DNA of 64,000 bases from JABDJZ01 sp047619685. GTDB taxonomy: Bacteria; Bacteroidota; Rhodothermia; Rhodothermales; UBA10348. The stretch spans positions 62,001 through 126,000 of the forward strand of contig JBLHLC010000002.1 of NCBI GenBank assembly GCA_047619685.1. Direction: 5' to 3'. This document shows, one piece after another, positions 51,467-58,459 of the stretch. Under the pieces are notes generated by a model, which worked only from the letters and a program-made list of their open reading frames with translations, made no database searches and was not told the DNA's origin. A program made the translations under genes and the position numbers. Numbering within the stretch: position 1 is the first letter of the stretch; the number at the start of each line of letters is the position of its first letter.

Positions 51467-53404
51467 CTACGCGTCGTCCTCGCCGCCCTTCGCATTCTTC
51501 TTCATGATGGCTTCCTCCATGAGTTGGAGGCCGATCTTGACGCCCTCCTCAACCGTGGTAAGATCGATCAGGTCAGTCTTGCCTGCGTCTGCCAGTTTCT
51601 CTATGCGGCGCTTGGTGGCGTTGCGCATAAAACCCTCAGGAACGCGGGCCAGACGGGCGATGCCGTCCGGCGTCCAGGAGTACTGGCCGTCACGCGTATT
51701 GCGTACGGGCTCAACCGCGGCATCCACGGCACGTTGCCCCATTTCCGGGTTGTCAGCCAACATCAAAGTCTCTATTTCGGTTACGTCGATCACCTCGGCA
51801 ACCATGGTGCGGGTGATCAAATCAATCTTCCGGGTGCGCGCACGTTTTTCAATCTTCGCCTTGGCCCGCCGCCGCTGGTACCCATCCGGGATAGCCTTGA
51901 CGATGGCGCGTGCTTCGGCCGTGTACTTGAGCTTGACCTTGTCGAACGATTGCTCCTCGACAATGGCACCCTCCAGCGGCGCCAGGCTGTCGATGGCCTG
52001 TTTGTCCAACTTGTTGAGTTGGTCCTTGCCGGAGCTGCAGACCGTGCACTTCTGGGGTTCAAAACCGCGTGCTACCCAGCCGCAGTTTCCGCAAACCCAG
52101 ACTTGATCCGTATCCGGATTCGTCTCGATTTCAGTCCGCGCCACGTCATGGGCCACAATGCCCATCGCTTTCATCGATGACATCGGCAGGATGGTGCCTA
52201 GCGCCTTTTCGAGAATCGATACCGTGACCACCGAATGGCCGCGTTCCATGGCCCACCGGTGCACCGTCGTGCGGGCAATGCCCCGCGCGAATTCAGGTGC
52301 CGAGTCCAGAATCCGCTGGGCGGGCTCGGTCCAGATCATGGACGACTCCGCCTGGATATCGACTGCTGGCGTGAAACGCTGGCTGGACAAGAGGACGTTG
52401 CAGGGCACCAGTCTAAGAAGGTTCTCCGTGTTGGACCCGATGTCCATCGTTTCGTCGCTGTGGACCCCGATCCGGCCCATCACCAGCAGCCAGGGTTTCG
52501 ACCGCCTGACGTACTCGAGGATTTTTTCGAAGGCCTTGCCGTCCAGCAGGGTGATCTTTAGATCGAAGTCTTCCTCTTCCGCGATCTTGGCGGCCACTTC
52601 CAGGTGAGACTGGTAGATTTTGGCGAGCCCGGTATCGATTACCTCTTCGTGGAGCTGCTCCTGCTCCTTGAACTTGAAAACCTTGGAAGCCTTCTCCGTC
52701 AGCACGTGCACGATGCTGTTGAACATGGCATAGTGGAGGTATGGGTCATAGGCGGAGATGGCCTCGACCGTCTTGCCCAGGGACTTGCCCAGTTGGATGG
52801 CCGTCTTGAGCCCGGCAAAAGACTCGGGGCTTCCATCGACACCCACAACAATGCCACCGCCATCCTTGTGGTCGGTGCCGTTGGTGTTGCCCTTGATCTG
52901 GTCCGCAATCGGCGCGGTGTTCTTCATGATCAGCGTATCGGTTCGGGTCCTACGCACCACCCGTTCGGTTACCGATCCGATCTGACTGTCCTTGACGGCG
53001 CCCAGACCCAGCGCCCCCATGATAACCAGGTCGTAGTCGCTGTTGTTGATGTCATCGGCGATGACTTTGAAGTTCTTGCCGTCGTACATCTTGGGCTCGA
53101 ACGCAATACCGGCCTCGTCGGCACGCTGTTGCATCACCACCAGGTAGGAGTCCGAGATCAGCTCCAGGCCCATGGTGATGAGCGTGTCGTGCACCTTCCG
53201 CTGCTTTTCCATCTCCTCCTCGATGAGGTACTCATCGGGAAGGGTGAATTCCATCTGCTTGAACCGGTAGTCGTGCAGGCGTGCGGCGTAGGCGTGCGAG
53301 CCCACAAGCGTGGCATCGTATTCCTTTGCCAATTCCACCGCAAGGTCGACGGACGAGATGGAGTGCTCGGAGTTGTCTACCGGGACGAAGATCTTCTTAT
53401 ACAT
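51467..53404 (-). CDS. Fusion: two universal stress domains, rubredoxin-like zinc/iron site and three PCP_red domains
   Basis: About 645 residues from ATG 53404 (the frame extends to 53503 without support). Residues 1-165 and 184-345 are UspA domains with ATP-loop patterns (MGALGLGAVKDSQIGS and MGRIGVHSDETMDIGS). Then PCP_red copy A (358-402), a rubredoxin-like CGNC...CTVC site (Cys438, 441, 453, 456; VWVCGNCGWVARG), PCP_red copy B (494-540) and copy C (577-622), ending in a charged tail. The combination suggests a nucleotide-sensing scaffold with an electron-transfer site. Function is unknown; it is part of the respiratory locus. Confidence 0.8.
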   Translation of the reverse strand: MYKKIFVPVDNSEHSISSVDLAVELAKEYDATLVGSHAYAARLHDYRFKQMEFTLPDEYLIEEEMEKQRKVHDTLITMGLELISDSYLVVMQQRADEAGIAFEPKMYDGKNFKVIADDINNSDYDLVIMGALGLGAVKDSQIGSVTERVVRRTRTDTLIMKNTAPIADQIKGNTNGTDHKDGGGIVVGVDGSPESFAGLKTAIQLGKSLGKTVEAISAYDPYLHYAMFNSIVHVLTEKASKVFKFKEQEQLHEEVIDTGLAKIYQSHLEVAAKIAEEEDFDLKITLLDGKAFEKILEYVRRSKPWLLVMGRIGVHSDETMDIGSNTENLLRLVPCNVLLSSQRFTPAVDIQAESSMIWTEPAQRILDSAPEFARGIARTTVHRWAMERGHSVVTVSILEKALGTILPMSSMKAMGIVAHDVARTEIETNPDTDQVWVCGNCGWVARGFEPQKCTVCSSGKDQLNKLDKQAIDSLAPLEGAIVEEQSFDKVKLKYTAEARAIVKAIPDGYQRRRAKAKIEKRARTRKIDLITRTMVAEVIDVTEIETLMLADNPEMGQRAVDAAVEPVRNTRDGQYSWTPDGIARLARVPEGFMRNATKRRIEKLADAGKTDLIDLTTVEEGVKIGLQLMEEAIMKKNAKGGEDDA

Positions 53405-53420
53405 GTAGTTCGGTGGGTGG

Positions 53421-53822
53421 TCAGCGAAGGCGGTGTAGCCGCTCGCGGACATATCCGAGGCGATCAGCGATGTTGTCGAGTGTGGTATCCAGCGGATGAT
53501 CATCCGCTCCCGGCCGGAACCCGACAGAGAGAATGGCCGCGTTCAGGTGCTCCTCACAAACTCCGAGGTCAGCGTCCGCGAAATTACCGGTGACGATTTC
53601 CCTCAGGGTAGTCAACCGGTACCGGGCCGCAACGAGAGCGTTCCGCCAGGCGTCCTCGATTCGAAGCGAGTCTATCAGGCGTCCCAGTCTCCCAATTTCG
53701 AGCCGAAGAACGGATGGCGCCATGTGGGCGAACGTATCCCGGGTAACGTAGTGGAGTTCATTCCACTCGTTGTTCTCGCCGAGCGTGATGTCGGCCAGTC
53801 CGAATGCGTCCTGGTTCTTCAA
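53421..53822 (-). CDS. Small helical protein of unknown function
   Basis: 133 residues from a TTG at 53822 (no better start in frame). Predicted mainly helical (LRLEIGRLGRLIDSLRIEDAWRNALVAARYRLTTL), no signal or membrane segment, a single Cys (GVCEEHL). It lies between the ferredoxin gene and the universal-stress fusion with 16- and 55-base gaps on the same strand and is probably co-transcribed. No family recognised. Confidence 0.5.
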   Translation of the reverse strand: MKNQDAFGLADITLGENNEWNELHYVTRDTFAHMAPSVLRLEIGRLGRLIDSLRIEDAWRNALVAARYRLTTLREIVTGNFADADLGVCEEHLNAAILSVGFRPGADDHPLDTTLDNIADRLGYVRERLHRLR

Positions 53823-53877
53823 ACGGGTGTGTGGCGATGTGTAACGCTAGGCGGTGTAACGATGCTTCTACTCATGG

Positions 53878-54051
53878 TTATGCCTCGTCTTTGGGCACGA
53901 TGGCGTCCTCAGGACAGACATCAACACATTCCTCAAAATCGCAGCAGGTTTCGTTGATGATGTAGATGGGGTCACCTACTTCGATAGCCTCGATCGGACA
54001 TTCGTCAACGCAGAGCCCGCAGGCCGTGCACTTCTCGGTAATCACAAACAT
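53878..54051 (-). CDS. Small 4Fe-4S ferredoxin, atypical second cluster motif
   Basis: 57 residues from ATG 54051. The first cluster motif is canonical (CTACGLCVDECP). The second reads CCDFEECVDVCP: two adjacent cysteines, then Cys-x3-Cys, instead of CxxCxxC-x3-CP, so its second cluster would be altered. Longer starts (to 54228) lie within the radical SAM gene. Encoded 37 bases downstream of the radical SAM gene and thus a likely electron donor for it. Confidence 0.8.
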   Translation of the reverse strand: MFVITEKCTACGLCVDECPIEAIEVGDPIYIINETCCDFEECVDVCPEDAIVPKDEA

Positions 54052-54088
54052 GAATAACCATGATAAACCGTTGGCGAGGGATTCGGAG

Positions 54089-55315
54089 TCAAGATCGGGC
54101 CCAGGCGGGCACCGCGCGTCCAGTTCCTGCGATGGCTGCGTCCATATCGGCGGACGTGATGACCGTGAGGTTATGACTTGACGCGTATGCGACAAGGCCT
54201 TTGCGGACCTTGGCGCGAATGAAAGCAATTGGAATCCGCTCGATGCGCTCCATCACGGGATCCGTGAATGCAACATCGGGGACCTCAGAAAGGGTGAGCG
54301 AGCCCGGCTCATAGAGGCAGGCCGGATCGGCAGCCAGGTGGTCTCCGGTGGCCGCATAAGCTCGGCATCGGCAGCCGCCGCAGAGTTCTGAAAACTCGCA
54401 GGAGCCGCACTTTCCCTTGAGCAGAGAGGCATCGCGCAGGTCGGCGAACACGGAAGACCCGTTCCAGATGGCCGAGAAGCCTTCTTCACGTACGTTTCCG
54501 GCTACAAGGTCCATGTACGGGCAGGGCGTGACGTTCCCTTCCGGAGTAATCCGGCAGTACTCGGTGCCCGCCATGCAGCCGCCAGATTCCATGCCCCCTC
54601 GACCCATCTCGTAGGCGAGTTGTTTGAATTGGGGAGCACACTTGGCCCGGACCAGCATGGGCGCATACTCATTCTGGGAAGCAACCAACGTGCGCAGGGA
54701 GGCGTCTGTTTGTTCGGCCGTGAGCTCCTGCTCCGCCATGGCCTTTCCGCGGCCCGTCTCGACGAGATAGTAGAGGTTGAACGACCAGGCCCCCTTGTCT
54801 TTCGCGAAGGCCATCAGGTCCTCGACTTCATGGAGGTTGTCCTGCATCACGGTGGACTGAACCAACACCTCAAGACCGTGCTCGCGGCATATTTCCAGGG
54901 CACGCACCGAATACTTCCAGGCGTCTGGTCCGCCGCGGAATGCGTTGTGCTTGCACGGATCCACAGAATCAATCGAAATGCCGACGCCCTTGATGCCGCA
55001 CTCCACCATTTTGGACGCGACGTGGTCGTTGACGAGCACGCCGTTGGTGCCCATCACAACCCACATGCCCTGATCGGAAGCGTGCTGGGCGATGTCGTAG
55101 ATGTCTCTCCTGAGCAGTGGCTCTCCGCCCGTCAGGATCAACATCTCTGTGCCAAGGGTCTTCATCTCGTCCACCAGCGCGAGGCACTCAGAAGTGGTCA
55201 GTTCTTCGTCGGCCTTGTCTCCCGCGTCCATGTAGCAGTGTGGACACGCTAGATTACACTTCTTTGTCAGATTCCACGAGACTAGTGCGGGTCGATATGT
55301 CCGGGTGGGCTCCAA
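54089..55315 (-). CDS. Radical SAM/SPASM protein with C-terminal PCP_red domain (NirJ/AhbD-like)
   Basis: 408 residues from a TTG at 55315 preceded by AAAGGAG. Radical SAM cluster Cys20, Cys24, Cys27 (CNLACPHCYMD), GGEPLLR, then a SPASM domain (about 250-340) with Cys in SGGCMAGTEYC, PCPYMDL and CGSCEFSELCGGCRCRAY. The family layout is closest to NirJ/AhbD-type heme-modifying enzymes. Residues about 351-408 are a PCP_red domain (ERIERIPIAFIRAKVRKGLVAYA). It may alter a heme side chain or a peptide; the substrate is not known. Lies between cytochrome and ferredoxin genes of one run. Confidence 0.8.
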   Translation of the reverse strand: MEPTRTYRPALVSWNLTKKCNLACPHCYMDAGDKADEELTTSECLALVDEMKTLGTEMLILTGGEPLLRRDIYDIAQHASDQGMWVVMGTNGVLVNDHVASKMVECGIKGVGISIDSVDPCKHNAFRGGPDAWKYSVRALEICREHGLEVLVQSTVMQDNLHEVEDLMAFAKDKGAWSFNLYYLVETGRGKAMAEQELTAEQTDASLRTLVASQNEYAPMLVRAKCAPQFKQLAYEMGRGGMESGGCMAGTEYCRITPEGNVTPCPYMDLVAGNVREEGFSAIWNGSSVFADLRDASLLKGKCGSCEFSELCGGCRCRAYAATGDHLAADPACLYEPGSLTLSEVPDVAFTDPVMERIERIPIAFIRAKVRKGLVAYASSHNLTVITSADMDAAIAGTGRAVPAWARS

Positions 55316-55325
55316 ATACTCCTTT

Positions 55326-56834
55326 CTAGGCGCCGTCCGTGGAAGAGTACTTCTTGCGCATCAGACCCGTCACACCCAAACCCAGCAGCAGTGTGGCGAA
55401 CCCGTAACCCGCCATGGGGAGCACAGGCGACGGCTTGTCAGCCACATCCACGTACAGATTGATCCATGTGGTCAGCCCTCGCCGGTTGCCGGCCTCGGCG
55501 TTAAACCCGTCCCAAACAGTAAACGACACCGGCACGAAGGTCCCTTCATCAAACGCGATGTGTCCCTCCGAAGCACGATCACGGGTAAACGTGGCCGTCC
55601 ACTGACCATCATCGTAGGAGCTGGAGACGCTGAGGGTTGGGCCCTCGGCCTTGAGGGCCCCAGATCCGTTGCCCACGTAATGGGTCGCACTGGGGCCACC
55701 CATGTCCGCAAACCACAGGTCAACGGAGTTCTTCCTGTCGCCAAACATGAAGTAGGGCCGTTCGGTGCCGGCTGGGATCAGGGTAGGAAACTGAATGGCG
55801 ACGGCGTCGGAAAACGTACCCGAGGTGTCGGGCGCTCCCAACCAGGGCTCTGAGACCGGAATGTCCGGCGCGTTCGAGCCGCGGGTATCGGCCACCATGT
55901 CGTTCCAGCGCAAGCGAACCGCAATCTGGTCGGCGGTTACCAGCGCGCTTGCCTCGACTGCGTTGACCCCCGGAAAGAATGCACGTCCGGGCTCAACGAC
56001 CTGGCCGACGACGGCGAAGACTGATTTGCGAGCGGCATCGAAAGCGGCCTCGTCAATCGTAGCAGCCGGTGTCACGGTCAGCGTGGTCGCGTAGTCCGGC
56101 TCGTTTGCTGAAAGGGAGCGGACATAATCGACCAGCGCCCATCGGTCCTCGGCGGGTTCGATCTCGTATGCGGGCATCGGCGATCCATCCAGACCAGTAT
56201 TGAAGGTTCGGTAGATATCCTCTCGCGTTTGCCCGTTCCGAAAGGTCCACCGTTTGGTCAGGTCTGCGGGCCGGATGTGCAGGTCCCATTGGTCGGTCAG
56301 CGTTGGAGCCGATTTGCCATCGCCCCGGCCGAGATCACCGTGGCAATCCACGCACTGGTTCTCCAGGAAGACCTCCCGGCCGCGCGCAATCGTAGCGTCG
56401 GACTCCGAGGGAGCCTTGGGAATCTCAATCAACTCGGGCACACCAAAGGGGCCGGAGAAATCGGCCGCGAACGTCTTGATGTAGTACATCAGGTTCGTGA
56501 CTTCCGATTCCGACAAGGAGGGCCAGGGCGGCATTCCGGTGTAAGGCATGCCCTCACGAATGCTCCGCTTGATGTCGTCGTCGGAGGGCAGCTCGCCGTT
56601 GGCAGTGCTCCTGAACTTGTAGGTACCAGCCGTGAAGTCTCGCGGGGCGGGACGCAGGCGGGTGGCAGCCTCGTTTGCAGCATCCCCGTTGAGGCCGTGA
56701 CAATGCGCACACTTGGCCTCATAGAGCACCTTGCCAGATTCACGCTCGGCATCGGAGCCAAGATCCGGGTCCTGCGCAAACGCCGGTCCTGCGGCTAGCA
56801 GAAACGCCGCCGCGGTGAGAAGAGATCGTCTCAT
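55326..56834 (-). CDS. Di-heme cytochrome c fused to ethylbenzene-dehydrogenase-type heme b domain
   Basis: 502 residues. Signal peptide (MRRSLLTAAAFLLAAGPAFA), two cytochrome c domains with Cys42-Cys45-His46 (CAHCH, axial Met101 in YTGMPPWP) and Cys161-Cys164-His165 (CVDCH, Met in SPMPAYE), then an EB_dh-like domain (about 260-465: VRLRWNDMVADTRG, DAVAIQFPT, FMFGDRKNSVDLWFADMGG) as in heme b gamma subunits of DMSO-reductase-family enzymes, and one C-terminal membrane anchor (470-492). No molybdoenzyme is nearby, so it may pass electrons between a quinol side and the oxidase. Overlaps the upstream cytochrome gene by 4 bases. Confidence 0.85.
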   Translation of the reverse strand: MRRSLLTAAAFLLAAGPAFAQDPDLGSDAERESGKVLYEAKCAHCHGLNGDAANEAATRLRPAPRDFTAGTYKFRSTANGELPSDDDIKRSIREGMPYTGMPPWPSLSESEVTNLMYYIKTFAADFSGPFGVPELIEIPKAPSESDATIARGREVFLENQCVDCHGDLGRGDGKSAPTLTDQWDLHIRPADLTKRWTFRNGQTREDIYRTFNTGLDGSPMPAYEIEPAEDRWALVDYVRSLSANEPDYATTLTVTPAATIDEAAFDAARKSVFAVVGQVVEPGRAFFPGVNAVEASALVTADQIAVRLRWNDMVADTRGSNAPDIPVSEPWLGAPDTSGTFSDAVAIQFPTLIPAGTERPYFMFGDRKNSVDLWFADMGGPSATHYVGNGSGALKAEGPTLSVSSSYDDGQWTATFTRDRASEGHIAFDEGTFVPVSFTVWDGFNAEAGNRRGLTTWINLYVDVADKPSPVLPMAGYGFATLLLGLGVTGLMRKKYSSTDGA

Positions 56835-57643
56835 TCGTGCACCTCCCGTGCGCGTGGCCGCTGTTCCGTGAAGTCATACAGGAACAGGATCACATCCCAA
56901 ATTTCTTCTTCGCTCAGGAAGAGCTCCCAAGCGGGCATGGCAGATGACCAAGGTGTTGATTCTACGGGGAGTCCTGGCCCGCCCTTGGCTACGCGCCAGA
57001 AGAGGTAACCCTCCTGAAGCATGGCGATGGTCGTCGGGTCCTGAAAATTGGCCGGGATGGGGTCGTAGCCATGGGCGAAAAGGCCATCGCCTTCCATGTT
57101 GTCCCCGTGGCAGTAAACGCAGTTCTCGTAGTAGACTGCACGTCCGTTATCCAGGTGAGCCGTGAAGGCCGCCGCATCTTCGGTCTCCAAATGGCGGTAA
57201 GGGTTGTCGTCCGAGACCAGATCTATGGTCTTCCCCTTGAAGGATATCGTGGAAGGCGGCACCGGGTGAATGGTACGCCCTGAGACAGGCGCAGCCGGCT
57301 GCTGAGTCATGCCTGAATACACGTTGAACGCCACCAGTGCCGGGACAGCCACCAGCAGTGCAACCAATGGAATCATGAATCGGCGCTCCGTAAAAAACGC
57401 AATCACCGACTCCTTGGCTTCAGTCAGCCGTCCTTCAGCAGCCGAGACATAGGCAAAAAGGGCGATCGTGACGATGCCCATGAACATCTTGACCACCGAG
57501 GACGGCACCGAAGGGTCGATGCCGTAAGTGGCCATGCCGTAGACAGCAAACCACCAAGCGATGGCCCAGACAGCAATGGACGGTTTCAGGAACCGCAGGC
57601 CAATCATCGCGGCGATGATGGCCAGGACAACCAATACGTTCAC
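56831..57643 (-). CDS. Membrane-anchored monoheme cytochrome c
   Basis: 270 residues with four membrane segments (about 3-18, 22-40, 50-68, 90-110) followed by a periplasmic cytochrome c domain with Cys175-Cys178-His179 (NCVYCHGDN) and a probable axial Met in SAMPAWELFLS (about 235). Starts right after the stop of the upstream diheme cytochrome gene. The multi-helix head resembles a quinone-side membrane module, but no conserved heme b histidines are obvious there. Part of the respiratory locus. Confidence 0.82.
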   Translation of the reverse strand: MNVLVVLAIIAAMIGLRFLKPSIAVWAIAWWFAVYGMATYGIDPSVPSSVVKMFMGIVTIALFAYVSAAEGRLTEAKESVIAFFTERRFMIPLVALLVAVPALVAFNVYSGMTQQPAAPVSGRTIHPVPPSTISFKGKTIDLVSDDNPYRHLETEDAAAFTAHLDNGRAVYYENCVYCHGDNMEGDGLFAHGYDPIPANFQDPTTIAMLQEGYLFWRVAKGGPGLPVESTPWSSAMPAWELFLSEEEIWDVILFLYDFTEQRPRAREVHE

Positions 57644-58459
57644 TTATCCCCCCGTTTGTTGTGCGAGGTAGTCCACCAAAGCACGAAGTTCTTCGGACGA
57701 GATCTTGGAGTAGAAACCGGTGGCTCCGAGTGTTGCCGGCATCACACCACCGGCAAAGCCGTCCGCGATAACCGCGTCGGGCTCCATTACGGCCTCATAA
57801 ATCTCAGCCTTTGAAAGGCGGGAGCCAACGTCAAACAGCGACGGACCCGCCAGTGCGCCAGCTGCATCAATGTTGTGACAGGTTCCGCAGAGGTAGCTCT
57901 GAAATACGCCCGGGCCGTCGAGGCCAGAACCCGGCGCGGCGGCCACGGCCGAAGGTGCGGGAGCTGCGGAGACAGCGGTAGTGTAGCCCAGGTCCGTGGC
58001 CAGTGTAATTGTTGGTTCTCCGCCAAGGCTCTGCAAGTACGCAATGACGGCCTTGATCTCGTCGTCGTTCAGGCCAATCGGTGCTCTGTTAATGACGGGC
58101 ATCCCTGGCAGAAAACTCTCCACGATGAACGCATTCGGTTCATAGAGCGACTTGGCCAAGTACTCCAACGCACTTTCGCCCGGGACCTGAGATCCTGCCC
58201 TGCCTGCAATGCCACCCAGGTCAGGAAAACGCAACGAAGAAGGGTCAGCGCCGGAGCCAACCGTGTGGCAGCCAAAACAGGTGCCTTTCCCAGCTACGAT
58301 GATCTCACCGGCAGCGGCCAGCTCGTCCGAAGTCATGTCCGCGTTGAGCGCCGCAGACTCTGGCGGGTAGGTAATCTTCTGCGGTACGGTCTGGCCCACG
58401 TAGCTGTAGAACAGCGAGACCATGATCACAAAGCCGAAAATCTTGATGCCTTCTTTCAT
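57644..58459 (-). CDS. Membrane-anchored diheme cytochrome c
   Basis: 271 residues. One N-terminal membrane helix (5-22), then two cytochrome c domains with Cys61-Cys64-His65 (CFGCHTVG) and Cys191-Cys194-His195 (CGTCHNID), with axial Met candidates in LPGMPVI and GVMPATL. A flexible Ala/Pro linker (165-180) joins them. Overlaps the CydA-like gene by 4 bases upstream and abuts the next cytochrome gene. It is suited to carry electrons from the CydA-like protein to subunit II. Confidence 0.87.
   Translation of the reverse strand: MKEGIKIFGFVIMVSLFYSYVGQTVPQKITYPPESAALNADMTSDELAAAGEIIVAGKGTCFGCHTVGSGADPSSLRFPDLGGIAGRAGSQVPGESALEYLAKSLYEPNAFIVESFLPGMPVINRAPIGLNDDEIKAVIAYLQSLGGEPTITLATDLGYTTAVSAAPAPSAVAAAPGSGLDGPGVFQSYLCGTCHNIDAAGALAGPSLFDVGSRLSKAEIYEAVMEPDAVIADGFAGGVMPATLGATGFYSKISSEELRALVDYLAQQTGG

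Noticed and set aside
54052..54228. Long N-terminus for the ferredoxin
   Set aside because: It overlaps the end of the radical SAM gene and lacks domain content; ATG 54051 gives a normal ferredoxin.
49944..55315. Photosynthesis or chlorophyll synthesis genes suggested by PCP_red domains
   Set aside because: No BchL, BchN, BchB core, BchM or reaction-centre genes are present; only the C-terminal domain occurs, fused to unrelated partners.
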